The notes under the pieces: model-generated
The model's input: only the letters and a program-made list of their open reading frames with translations
Databases searched by the model: none
Told to the model about the DNA's origin: nothing
Part shown: positions 51,347-59,848 of the stretch, in pieces
Layout: every line of letters starts with the position of its first letter
How positions within the stretch are numbered: the stretch's first letter is position 1
Program-made: the position numbers and the translations under genes
Assembly: GCF_000378245.1 (NCBI RefSeq)
Contig: NZ_KB899498.1
Span: forward strand, 62,001-126,000
Direction of reading: 5' to 3'
DNA: 64,000 nt
From: Aromatoleum toluclasticum ATCC 700605
GTDB taxonomy: Bacteria > Pseudomonadota > Gammaproteobacteria > Burkholderiales > Rhodocyclaceae

Positions 51347-52215
51347 AACTCGCGCGCTGCAGTGGTGGCGGCGCGCCATTCTGGGCCGTCGTCAATGCCG
51401 AGGCCCGCACGGTCACACCGATCGTCGGCAGCTTCGCGGATTGGGGACCTGCGCTGACCCGCGCGATTGCCGCGGGGCAGGGCGGAGCAGCACACTCGGT
51501 GCTGACGCCCGGCGGCGATGCCCGGTCGCTCGATTCGGTGCGGCTGCTGCCGCCGATCGAGCCGGTCAATCGGGTCGTCGTCGCGGGCGCGAATTACGCG
51601 AAGCATTTGGCCGACGACTTCGGTCTGAAGTCTCCCCCGCAGCCGATCGCCTTCCTCAAGGCCTACGGCGCCCTGATCGGTGCCAATGATCCGATCCGCT
51701 ATCCGCCGCTGACGAACGAACTCGATCACGAGGTCGAACTTGTCGTCATCGTGGGGGAGGTGCCGGTCAACCCGGAAGACCCGCTCGCCAGCGTTCTCGG
51801 CTATGCCGTGGGCAACGATGTATCGGCGCGCGACCTGCAGCGCAGCGGTCCGGCCGGCATCGGCATGGATCTCTTTGCGGCGAAAAGCCAGGACCGCAGC
51901 ACCGGAGTCGGTCCGTGGATCGTGACGCGCGACGAGTTCCCGGGCGGCAGCCCGAAGCTGCGCCTGACCCTGAAGGTGAACGGCGAGACGCGCCAGGACG
52001 GCAATACCGGCGAGATGACGTGGAACGTCGCGCAACTGGTGAAGTTCGTCGAAGAGCGTTCCAGTTTCGCGCCCGGCGACATCATGTTTACCGGATCGCC
52101 GGCCGGCGTGGGTCAGGGTACGGGCCGATTCCTCAATCCCGGCGACGTCGTTGAAGCCGGAATCGAGGGGATCGGGACGATCACGAACGTCGTCGGGCCC
52201 AAACCCGGCGTCTGA
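51343..52215 (+). CDS. Fumarylacetoacetate hydrolase-family enzyme
   Basis: A 290-residue FAH-fold protein. Conserved regions are VVVAGANYAKHLADDFG, the metal-binding NELDHEVELVVIVGEVPVN, GYAVGNDVSARDLQRSG, KSQDRSTGVGPWIVTRDEF and PGDIMFTGSPAGVGQGTGRFLNPGDVVEAGIEGIGTITNVV. It hydrolyses a C-C bond, or hydrates/isomerises a dienoate, in ring-cleavage pathways. It overlaps the amidohydrolase stop and lies 17 bp before the dehydrogenase gene. Confidence 0.92.
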   Translation: MKLARCSGGGAPFWAVVNAEARTVTPIVGSFADWGPALTRAIAAGQGGAAHSVLTPGGDARSLDSVRLLPPIEPVNRVVVAGANYAKHLADDFGLKSPPQPIAFLKAYGALIGANDPIRYPPLTNELDHEVELVVIVGEVPVNPEDPLASVLGYAVGNDVSARDLQRSGPAGIGMDLFAAKSQDRSTGVGPWIVTRDEFPGGSPKLRLTLKVNGETRQDGNTGEMTWNVAQLVKFVEERSSFAPGDIMFTGSPAGVGQGTGRFLNPGDVVEAGIEGIGTITNVVGPKPGV

Positions 52216-52232
52216 GCAAGGAGGCAAGACAA

Positions 52233-53138
52233 ATGCTCGACAAGAATCACAAGGTTGTGGTGGTCGGCGCGGGCCTGATGGGTACCGGCATCGCCCATGC
52301 GTTCGCGAGCAGCGGCTTCGTGACGCAACTGGTGGATACCAGCGCCGAGGCACTCGCCAAGGCGGAGAAGAACATTCACGGCATCCTGGATGGTGGCGTG
52401 AAGCTCGGGAAGCTCGCCGTGGATGTGGCCGACGCCGCCAAGGCACGTCTTTCCACGAATACCGTGTTGAAACAGGCTGCCGAGGGGGCTCACCTGCTGG
52501 TCGAGACCGTCTCTGAGAATCTCGCGGTCAAGAAGGCGGTGTTGGGCGAGGCGGTTCCCGTACTGGCCGCGAACGCGGTGATTGCGACCAACACATCGGC
52601 GCTCAGCGTCACCGAGATTGCAGCGTCGGTGCCGTGTCCCGAGCGCGTCATCGGCATGCACTTTTTCAACCCGGTGCACAAGATGAAGCTCGTTGAGCTG
52701 GTGCTCGGTATCGCGACCGACGAAGCCACCGTCGCGACAAGCCGCGAATGGTGCGACGCGATCGGCAAGACCTCGATCCTGGTGAATGAGTCCCCCGGCC
52801 TGACGACCAGCCGCATGTCCGCGATGCTGGGGAACGAAGCGATGTGGATGCTGCAGGAAGGCACTGCCAGTGCCGAGGACATCGACACCGCGCTGCGGAT
52901 GGGTTTCAACCACCCGATGGGGCCGCTCGAGCTGGGTGACCTGACCGGTTGGGATACGCGCCTGTCGGTGCTGCGCTACCTCCATTCGACGCTCGGCGAG
53001 AAGTTCCGTCCCTGCCCGCTGATCATCAAGATGGTGGCGGCCGGCCGCTACGGGCGCAAGACCGGGCACGGAGTATACAAATATGACGAGACTGGCCAGC
53101 GCGTTCCGGGCTCGGGCCTGAAGGCGAGCAATCTATGA
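52233..53138 (+). CDS. 3-hydroxyacyl-CoA dehydrogenase
   Basis: A 301-residue single-function enzyme of the HbdA/PaaH kind: VVVVGAGLMGTGIAHAFASSGFVTQLVD (NAD), VIATNTSALSVTEIAASVPCPERVIGMHFFNPVHKMKLVELVLG (catalytic His in GMHFFNP), SPGLTTSRMSAMLGNEAMWMLQEGTAS and GFNHPMGPLELGDLTGWDTRL. It oxidises a 3-hydroxyacyl-CoA to the 3-oxo form for the thiolase next door. Overlaps the thiolase start by 4 nt. Confidence 0.95.
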   Translation: MLDKNHKVVVVGAGLMGTGIAHAFASSGFVTQLVDTSAEALAKAEKNIHGILDGGVKLGKLAVDVADAAKARLSTNTVLKQAAEGAHLLVETVSENLAVKKAVLGEAVPVLAANAVIATNTSALSVTEIAASVPCPERVIGMHFFNPVHKMKLVELVLGIATDEATVATSREWCDAIGKTSILVNESPGLTTSRMSAMLGNEAMWMLQEGTASAEDIDTALRMGFNHPMGPLELGDLTGWDTRLSVLRYLHSTLGEKFRPCPLIIKMVAAGRYGRKTGHGVYKYDETGQRVPGSGLKASNL

Positions 53139-54307
53139 GCGACGTCTTCATAGTCGAGGCCGTCCGCACGCCGGTCGGCAAGTACCGGGGGAGTCTGGCC
53201 GGCGTACGCGCGGATCACCTCGGCGCCCACGTCCTCAACGCCGTGGTCGAGCGCGCGGGCATCTCGGCGGCCGAGGTGGACGACGTCATCTTCGGCTGCG
53301 TCACCCAGGTCGGCGAACAATCCGCGAACATCGCGCGCACCTCCCTGCTGGGGGCCGGCTGGCCGGATGCGATTCCCGGCCTCACGATCGACCGCAAGTG
53401 CGGCTCCGGCGAGGCCGCGGTACACGTCGCCGCAGGACTGATTGCCGCCGGATCGGCGCAGGTCGTCGTGGCGGGCGGTGCCGAGAACATGAGCCGCGTG
53501 CGCATGGGCGGCAACCGCGAAATCTACGGCGAGCCCTTCGGCTGGCTGGCTTCCGAGCGCTACGAGCTGACCAGCCAGGGTGAGGCGGCCGAGCGGGTCG
53601 CGGACAAATGGGAATTGACCCGCGCCCAGCTCGACGCCTTCGCGGTGGAGAGTCACCGCCGCGCCGCGGCCGCGGCCGAAGCGGGATATTTCCGCAAGGA
53701 GATCGCGCCGGTGCCTGTCGCCGCGCTCAAGGATAGGGACTACGTCGAGCCCGCGCCGGAAGTCTTCGCTGCGGACGAAACGATTCGCCCCGGCACCAGT
53801 GCCGAGAAGCTTGCCACGCTGAAGACCAGCTTTCGCGACAACGGCAAGATGACCGCCGGCAATTCGTCGCAGATCTCCGACGGTGCGGCGGTGCTGCTGC
53901 TGATGTCTGCAGAGGCGGTCGAGCGGCTCGGCGTAAAGCCCCGTGCACGCATCCGCGCCTTCACCACGGTCGGCTCCGACCCGACGCTGATGCTGACTGG
54001 GCCGATTGCCGCAACCCGGAAGGTGCTCGCCCAGGCCGGGCTGAATGTCGAGGACATCGATCTGTTCGAGATCAACGAGGCGTTCGCGCCGGTGCCGATG
54101 GTGTGGATGAAGGAGCTCGGTGTGTCGCACGAGCGGCTCAACGTCAATGGCGGAGCGATCGCCCTCGGGCATCCGCTCGGTGGAAGCGGCTCGCGCATCA
54201 TGACCTCGCTGCTGCACGAACTGGAACGACGTGAAGCCCGCTACGGCCTGCAGGCGATCTGCTGTGCAGGTGGCATGGGCACGGCGACGATCATCGAGCG
54301 CATGTAA
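53135..54307 (+). CDS. Acetyl-CoA C-acyltransferase (thiolase)
   Basis: A 390-residue thiolase: nucleophile Cys89 in LTIDRKCGSGEAAVHVAAGLI, the late NVNGGAIALGHPLGGSGSRI with the catalytic His, and the general-base Cys in AICCAGGMGTATIIERM. It splits a 3-oxoacyl-CoA with CoA to give acetyl- or propionyl-CoA and completes the beta-oxidation set of this operon. ATG 53135 is coupled to the dehydrogenase gene. Confidence 0.95.
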   Translation: MSDVFIVEAVRTPVGKYRGSLAGVRADHLGAHVLNAVVERAGISAAEVDDVIFGCVTQVGEQSANIARTSLLGAGWPDAIPGLTIDRKCGSGEAAVHVAAGLIAAGSAQVVVAGGAENMSRVRMGGNREIYGEPFGWLASERYELTSQGEAAERVADKWELTRAQLDAFAVESHRRAAAAAEAGYFRKEIAPVPVAALKDRDYVEPAPEVFAADETIRPGTSAEKLATLKTSFRDNGKMTAGNSSQISDGAAVLLLMSAEAVERLGVKPRARIRAFTTVGSDPTLMLTGPIAATRKVLAQAGLNVEDIDLFEINEAFAPVPMVWMKELGVSHERLNVNGGAIALGHPLGGSGSRIMTSLLHELERREARYGLQAICCAGGMGTATIIERM

Positions 54308-54344
54308 GCGTGCGCCGCGGCAGGCAAACGACAGGAGAGACGAC

Positions 54345-55196
54345 ATGAACATCGACCTTAGCGACCGGCGCGTCATAGTAACCGGCGCCTCACGCGGCAT
54401 CGGGCGTGCGATCGCCCGTGCCTTCGCTGCGGAAGGGGCGCGCGTTGCGATCTGCGCACGCACTCCCGAAGCGGTCGAAGAGACTGGCAGGGAGCTTGCG
54501 CAGCAGGCCCAGGCGGTCATCGCGCGCGCGGTGGACGTGACCGACACGCCGGGTGTGAAAGCCTTTGTGGATGAGGTCGCCGAAAGCTGGGGCGGGGTCG
54601 ATGTCCTGGTTAACAACGCCGGGCAGGGGAGGGGGGGGAATCTGGACACGCTCACCCCCGAGGCGATCCTCGAGCACGCCAACATTCTCCAGATGGGGCA
54701 CTTCCGCTTCGTGCAGGCGGTGGTGCCGTACATGCGCCGGCAGCGTTGGGGTCGCATCATCGAGATCAACGCGCTGGCCGGTGCGATCCCGACTCCGGAC
54801 GGCATCCCGTCGGTCATCAATCGTGCGTCCTGCCTCGCGCTCTCCAAGTCTCTCGGGATGTCGCTCGCTAAGGAAAACATCCTCGTCAACTCGCTGAACA
54901 TGGGGTGGATCGACACCGGCCAGTGGGAGCGCCATTTCAGGGAGGTCGGCCCGGGGGTCTCCCGTGAGGAGTTCAACGAGATGGTCCTCAAGGTGGTGCC
55001 GATCGGGCGTTTCGGCAAGCCCGAAGACGTGGCAGGCATGGCGCTGTTCCTCGCCAGCGACTACGCCAGCTTCATCAGCGCGGCCTCGATCGATATCGCC
55101 GGCGGGCTGCAGGGCCAGATCGCGTACTACCCGACACTCAAGCGCGATTTCACCGAAGCGGTGAAGCGGCGCAACGAGGGCTCGGCGACAGTCTGA
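54345..55196 (+). CDS. Atypical SDR lacking the catalytic Tyr and Lys
   Basis: A 283-residue SDR-fold protein with an intact cofactor motif (VTGASRGIGRAIARAFAAEGARVAICAR), VNNAGQGRGGN and IIEINALAGAIPT. Where YxxxK should be, the sequence reads SVINRASCLALSKSLG, giving Ser for Tyr and Arg for Lys. Some SDR subfamilies share this (NxxR-type) variant. It could bind substrate or cofactor structurally, or use different chemistry such as dehydration or isomerisation. ATG 54345 after ACAGGAGAGACGAC. Last gene of the operon. Confidence 0.88.
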   Translation: MNIDLSDRRVIVTGASRGIGRAIARAFAAEGARVAICARTPEAVEETGRELAQQAQAVIARAVDVTDTPGVKAFVDEVAESWGGVDVLVNNAGQGRGGNLDTLTPEAILEHANILQMGHFRFVQAVVPYMRRQRWGRIIEINALAGAIPTPDGIPSVINRASCLALSKSLGMSLAKENILVNSLNMGWIDTGQWERHFREVGPGVSREEFNEMVLKVVPIGRFGKPEDVAGMALFLASDYASFISAASIDIAGGLQGQIAYYPTLKRDFTEAVKRRNEGSATV

Positions 55197-55228
55197 TTCG
55201 TCGGTGCCGAACAGCATCGGCGCGTGAT

Positions 55229-55293
55229 TTGACAATGGCAAATGAATTGTTGGGTAGGCGGTTGATGCGGGGTGAAATTCTAATTAGAGAATT
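55229..55293 (+). promoter_or_regulatory. Putative promoter and AATTCT/AGAATT dyad upstream of the outer-membrane operon
   Basis: TTGACA at 55229-55234 is a perfect -35, but the matching -10 (GGGTAG) is weak, which fits an activator-dependent promoter. AATTCT (55276-55281) and AGAATT (55288-55293) are exact inverted repeats with 6 bp between; further TAGAATTTT follows. The half-site equals that of the palindrome before the IclR gene. The 270-bp gap otherwise shows nothing. Confidence 0.4.
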
Positions 55294-55468
55294 GATGTTC
55301 GAGTGTAGAATTTTAAGAAATTACTAGCTACAATTCAGTTGTGTGAAAACCCGCCGTACCGGGACACAGCGATCGATCTGAAAACAGGCCGGATTCGCCC
55401 ACCAATGAGGCGTGAAAAGACAAGGTCAGGGCGTCACGGTCATCGATATAACCAGAGGAGACAAATTC

Positions 55469-57169
55469 ATGAATAATGGGAGCAGGTCTGTCCGTACCCG
55501 GTTCGTGCTGCGAGGCGTCACTGCCGCGCTTGCACTTGCGTGGGTGGGGGGGGCGTCGGCGTTTGAGGTCGAAACCGGCAACCCGGACGTCAAGATGCGT
55601 TGGGATAACACGATCCGATATACGGCGGGCGTGCGCGTCGAGGATCAGGACAAGAAGCTGATGCGCAATCCGGTCTATGACGAGGGCGACAGCAAGTTCG
55701 ATCGAGGCGACATCGTGACCAACCGTCTCGATCTGCTCTCCGAATTCGACGTGAGCTATCGCGGCAAATTCGGCGCTCGTGTGACCGGTGCGGCGTGGTA
55801 CGACCATGCCTACGACGATCATTCGGTGACTGCGCCGACCGGCACTGCCACCGCCTATCGCAACGACAAGTACAACGGCACGGTCAAGCGCTACGTGAAT
55901 GGTCCCTCGGGCGAAATCCTCGACGCCTTCGTCTGGACCAACCTCGATCTCGGCAAGGTGCCGCTCAACCTGAAGGTCGGTCGCCAGACCAACGTGTGGG
56001 GCGAAGGCCTGCTGATCGGTGCGCATGCAATCTCTTACGGACAGTCCCCGGTCGACGGCGTGAAGGCCGTAACCAACCCCGGCATCGAGACCAAGGAAGT
56101 TTTCCTTCCGATCGGCCAGGTGCATGCAAGTGCCCAGCTCACGGACAGTGTGACCGTCGTCGGGCAGTATTTCTACGACTGGGAGCCTACCCGCGTACCG
56201 CACGCCGGCACTTACCTGATGGGTGCCGACACCGCACCTTCGTCCGATAACCTTTCCTTCGGGATCGGCCAGCTCAAGGCCTCGATCATCGACGCGAAGG
56301 AGCCGAGCAAGCGCGGCAATTGGGGTGTGGGTGCGCGCTGGAATGCCGAGGCGATCGAGTCGACCTTCGGTGCCTACTACCGCAAGTTCGACGACTACGC
56401 GCCGGAACTCGGTGTGCAGCTCTCGGACTTCGTTCGCCTCGGTCCCGCCGTATTGCCCAGCAAAGCACGCTTCCTGTATCCCGAGGATATCGAGCAATAC
56501 AGTGTGAGCTTCTCGCGTGTGATCGGTGGCGTAAGCGTGGGTACGGAGTTGTCGTACCGCAAGAACGGGCCTTTGAATACGCCGGCGTCGCATACGCTCG
56601 ACTCGGGCGCGCGCGGCGACACCTGGCATGCGGTGGTGAATGGCGTTTATCTGTTACCGCAGACGCCGATGTGGGATACCGGGACATTGATTGCGGAGAT
56701 CGCATACAACCGACTCGATCGCGTGACCGAGAACGAGCAGCTGTATCGCAAGGTCGGTGCGGCAAGTTGCGTCAATTCGGCAATCGGACGGCCGGGGACC
56801 GGCAGCAAGCGCGACGGCTGTTCGACCGTCGATGCCCTGCAGCTCGCCTTCAGGTTCTCGCCGCAATATCTCAACATCTTTCCGTCATGGGACCTGGCGG
56901 TGCCGGTCAGCATCAACTACGGGCTTTCCGGAAACGCACCCTCTTCAGGTGGCGGCACAGAGGGTGAGCTGCGTTGGTCGATCGGTACCACCTGGACCTA
57001 TGCGTCCAAGTACGAATTCGCCCTCAACTACTCCGACCGCACCCTGCCAGTGCGCAAGGGCGTCGTTCGCGGCGAGGAACGGATTACCGGCGGTGCGGCC
57101 CACAGCAACTCTTCGGTTGGTGTGATCGACCGTGGCTGGCTGTCCTTCACGTTCAAGACGGCTTTCTGA
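55469..57169 (+). CDS. DUF1302 outer-membrane/porin-like protein
   Basis: A 566-residue DUF1302 protein. Signal peptide MNNGSRSVRTRFVLRGVTAALALAWVGGASA (probable cleavage after GASA). Many alternating-hydrophobic beta-strands follow (IRYTAGVRVEDQD, VKMRWDNTIRY, PLNLKVGRQTNVWGEGLLIGA) and it ends in an aromatic C-terminus (WLSFTFKTAF), the typical outer-membrane barrel signal. Such proteins sit beside DUF1329, YCF48-like and RND/MMPL genes, here in the same order, and are thought to help hydrophobic substrates cross the outer membrane. ATG 55469 follows AGAGGAGACAAATTC. Confidence 0.9.
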   Translation: MNNGSRSVRTRFVLRGVTAALALAWVGGASAFEVETGNPDVKMRWDNTIRYTAGVRVEDQDKKLMRNPVYDEGDSKFDRGDIVTNRLDLLSEFDVSYRGKFGARVTGAAWYDHAYDDHSVTAPTGTATAYRNDKYNGTVKRYVNGPSGEILDAFVWTNLDLGKVPLNLKVGRQTNVWGEGLLIGAHAISYGQSPVDGVKAVTNPGIETKEVFLPIGQVHASAQLTDSVTVVGQYFYDWEPTRVPHAGTYLMGADTAPSSDNLSFGIGQLKASIIDAKEPSKRGNWGVGARWNAEAIESTFGAYYRKFDDYAPELGVQLSDFVRLGPAVLPSKARFLYPEDIEQYSVSFSRVIGGVSVGTELSYRKNGPLNTPASHTLDSGARGDTWHAVVNGVYLLPQTPMWDTGTLIAEIAYNRLDRVTENEQLYRKVGAASCVNSAIGRPGTGSKRDGCSTVDALQLAFRFSPQYLNIFPSWDLAVPVSINYGLSGNAPSSGGGTEGELRWSIGTTWTYASKYEFALNYSDRTLPVRKGVVRGEERITGGAAHSNSSVGVIDRGWLSFTFKTAF

Positions 57170-57195
57170 CAGGCCGCAAACAGGAGACGAGAGAC

Positions 57196-58551
57196 ATGAA
57201 GATGCGCAATTTCGTATGGGCCGCCGCGGCGGTCCTCTCGAGCCACGCGATGGCCGCAGTTACGGCAGAAGAGGCGAAACAGCTCGGTGCGACGCTGACC
57301 AAGTACGGCGCGATCCAGGCGGGTAACAAGGAAGGGACGATCCCGGAATACACCGGGGGGCTGACCAAGGCTCCGGCCGACTTCAAGCCCGACAGCGGTT
57401 TCTGGGCCGATCCGTTCAAGGACGAGAAGCCCTTGCTCCGGATCGACGGCAAGAACTATCAGCAGCACGCGGACAAGCTGTCGGAAGGGCAGAAGGAGCT
57501 TTTGAAGAAGTACCCGAGCTTCTATATGGATATCTATCCGTCGCACCGTACGGCGTCTTATCCCGCCAAGATCCTGAACAACACGGTGCGCAATGCGACG
57601 ACGTGCAATACCGCCAAGAACGGGCTCTCCGTCGAGGATGCATGTCGGGGTGGTCTGCCGTTCCCGATTCCCAAGACTGGCTACGAGGTGATGTGGAATC
57701 AGCAGCTTCGCTACAAGGCCGATACGACCACCAAGTCGTCGCGCTCGTGGGTCGTGGACTCCAACGGCAAGGTGGTCATGGCGGCCCAGCAGAAGACGAT
57801 GGAAGAGACGCCTTACTACCATGACGATCTGGACGGCCGCGACGCAAAGCTCTACTGGCGCACCTACTCCGTAACGCAGGCGCCGATCCGCAAGGCCGGC
57901 GAGGCGACCGGCCTCTCGGACTTCCTCGATCCGACCGAGAAGCCACGCCGCGCGTGGAGCTACACGCCGGGCCAGCGCCGCATCAAGCTCGCCCCGGAGT
58001 TCGCCTATGACACGCCGGTCGCGAGCATGGGCGGCGTCACGCTGTTCGACGAGCTCTTCGTATTCTCGGGACAGATGGACCGTTTCGAGTTCAAGCTGGT
58101 CGGCAAGAAGGAGATGTACATCCCCTACAACGCCTACAAGCTTTATTTCGGTTGTGGCGTCGAAGAACAGTTCATGGACAAGCACCCGAATCCGGCCTGC
58201 TGGCGTTGGGAGCTTCACCGCGTCTGGGTCGTGGAAGCGACGCTGAAGCCGGGCGTCCGCCATGTGTACGCCAAGCGCATGTACTACTTCGACGAGGACA
58301 CATACGGCGCAGGCCTGTACGACGCGTTCGACCAGAGCGGCCAGTTGTATCGCTCGATCTTCAACTCGATGGTTCAGCTGTACGACGTCCAGGCGCCCTA
58401 CACCGTGAAGAACGTGGTGTATGACTTCAACAAGGGCATGTACGCGCTGGTGAACGACGGCCTGGTGGGCGGTTACGGCGTCCTGAAGGCGCCGATGGCC
58501 AACCGCGAACTCAACCCCGAGGCAATCGTCGCGCAGGAAACCGCGCGCTGA
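57196..58551 (+). CDS. DUF1329 periplasmic/outer-membrane-associated protein
   Basis: A 451-residue DUF1329 protein with signal MKMRNFVWAAAAVLSSHAMAAVTAEEAKQLG (cleavage after AMA). The family core is visible: IPEYTGGL, YPKILNNTVRNATTCNTAKNG-type segment, WNQQLRYKADTTTKSSRSWVVDSNGKV, ARRAWSYTPGQRRIKLAPEFAYDTP-like PRRAWSYTPGQRRIKLAPEFAYD and YEMYIPYNAYKLYF. LolA/LolB-like fold is proposed for this group, so it may ferry lipid-like molecules between membranes. ATG 57196 follows CAGGAGACGAGAGAC. Confidence 0.92.
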   Translation: MKMRNFVWAAAAVLSSHAMAAVTAEEAKQLGATLTKYGAIQAGNKEGTIPEYTGGLTKAPADFKPDSGFWADPFKDEKPLLRIDGKNYQQHADKLSEGQKELLKKYPSFYMDIYPSHRTASYPAKILNNTVRNATTCNTAKNGLSVEDACRGGLPFPIPKTGYEVMWNQQLRYKADTTTKSSRSWVVDSNGKVVMAAQQKTMEETPYYHDDLDGRDAKLYWRTYSVTQAPIRKAGEATGLSDFLDPTEKPRRAWSYTPGQRRIKLAPEFAYDTPVASMGGVTLFDELFVFSGQMDRFEFKLVGKKEMYIPYNAYKLYFGCGVEEQFMDKHPNPACWRWELHRVWVVEATLKPGVRHVYAKRMYYFDEDTYGAGLYDAFDQSGQLYRSIFNSMVQLYDVQAPYTVKNVVYDFNKGMYALVNDGLVGGYGVLKAPMANRELNPEAIVAQETAR

Positions 58552-58625
58552 TCGTCAGCCCTCATGTGGAAGCGGGCAGTGCGGCTTGCCGTGTTGCCCC
58601 TTCCGGTTCCGGCTCACTCCAGATA

Positions 58626-58663
58626 GATCCCCCCGCCCGGTGTTTGTTGTGGCCGGGGGGATC
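58626..58663 (+). terminator. Strong hairpin between the DUF1329 and YCF48-like genes
   Basis: GATCCCCCCG (58626-58635) and CGGGGGGATC (58654-58663) form a perfect 10-bp stem with an 18-nt loop, 74 bp after the DUF1329 stop. No T-run follows; it may cause partial termination or protect the upstream mRNA so that porin and DUF1329 are made in excess. Confidence 0.5.
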
Positions 58664-58684
58664 GCATCGACAAGGAGTTGTCTC

Positions 58685-59812
58685 TTGAATCGCGTTACCC
58701 GTTCGATCTCCCGTTCCGTGGTCCCGGGCCGGCGTCTGCGTCTGACCCTTGCGGCAGCGGTTCTCGGCGCGGCAGGCGTGGCGCTCGCCACGGGTTCCGC
58801 CGTGCGCGACGTATTGGCCGTCCCGGCGGTGATCTCGCCCCAGTCCTTGCGGGGTGCCATGTCAGGTATCGCCAGCAAGGATGGGCACGCCCTGGCGGTC
58901 GGACCGCGCGGGATCATTCTGCTGTCACGCGACGCCGGTCGGAACTGGTCCCAGATCGTCGCGCCGGTGAGCGCAGACTTGACGACGGTGCGCTTCGGGG
59001 CGGGCAGCACCGCATGGGCACTCGGACACGATGCAGTCGTCCTGCGTTCAGATAATGGCGGGGAAACCTGGTCGCGGGTGATGGACGGTCATGCGCTCTT
59101 CGAACTGCTCTCGAAACACTACGGCGCTTCGGCCAATGCGGGCAATGAAGAGGCGGGACGCGTGTTGCGGGACGTCGAGATGGCGGCCGAGCAGTCTGCG
59201 ACGCCTGGCGTGCTGGCCTATCCGTTTTTCGACATCAACGTAAATGAGCGTGGCGAGGGTTTTCTGGCCGGCGCTTTCGGTCTGCTGCTGCATACGACGG
59301 ATGGTGGCTCCACCTGGGAGCCCTGGATCGAGCGCGCGGACAACGGGCGTCGCATGCACCTGTATGCGATCGAGCCGACGCCCGACGGTGGGGTGTTTCT
59401 TGCCGGAGAGCAAGGTCTGGTGCGTCGCCTGGATCGGGACGCGGCCCGGTTCAGGACCGTTGAAACGCCCTATAACGGCACGTATTTCGGCATCACGGCA
59501 GGGCACTCGAAGCTGATCGCCTACGGGTTGCGCGGCAATGCGTTTATCAGCCGCGATGGGGCGGCGAGCTGGTCGTCTCTCGCCATGGGCAGCGATGCGA
59601 GCGTTGTCGCCGCACTCGACCGCGGCGCGGGACGATTGGTGTTCGTGATCCAAACGGGTCAGGTCCTGCTTAGTAATGACGATGGGGCGAGCGTGACAGC
59701 GCTCGAGGTGCCACGCGGCGGGGAGGTATTCGCCGCCGCGATGGCCGGCCCGGAAGAGCTCCTGCTCGCCCGGGTCAATGGCGTTGATCTGATCCGTTTG
59801 CCCCTCCGGTAA
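58685..59812 (+). CDS. YCF48/BNR-repeat-like exported protein
   Basis: A 375-residue protein with a TTG start at 58685, supported by AAGGAG seven bases upstream; no better ATG lies near. A hydrophobic N-terminal segment (LRLTLAAAVLGAAGVALATG) acts as signal or anchor. Repeated Asp-box-like motifs follow: SRDAGRNWSQI, SDNGGETWSRV, TTDGGSTWEPW, SRDGAASWSSL and SNDDGASVTAL, spaced as blades of a beta-propeller as in YCF48. In DUF1302/1329/RND gene sets it likely helps assemble or support the RND pump. Fifth motif is degenerate. Confidence 0.9.
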   Translation: MNRVTRSISRSVVPGRRLRLTLAAAVLGAAGVALATGSAVRDVLAVPAVISPQSLRGAMSGIASKDGHALAVGPRGIILLSRDAGRNWSQIVAPVSADLTTVRFGAGSTAWALGHDAVVLRSDNGGETWSRVMDGHALFELLSKHYGASANAGNEEAGRVLRDVEMAAEQSATPGVLAYPFFDINVNERGEGFLAGAFGLLLHTTDGGSTWEPWIERADNGRRMHLYAIEPTPDGGVFLAGEQGLVRRLDRDAARFRTVETPYNGTYFGITAGHSKLIAYGLRGNAFISRDGAASWSSLAMGSDASVVAALDRGAGRLVFVIQTGQVLLSNDDGASVTALEVPRGGEVFAAAMAGPEELLLARVNGVDLIRLPLR

Positions 59813-59848
59813 CGGCCTCTCCCGATACTGAAATTTGCGAGACACAGC

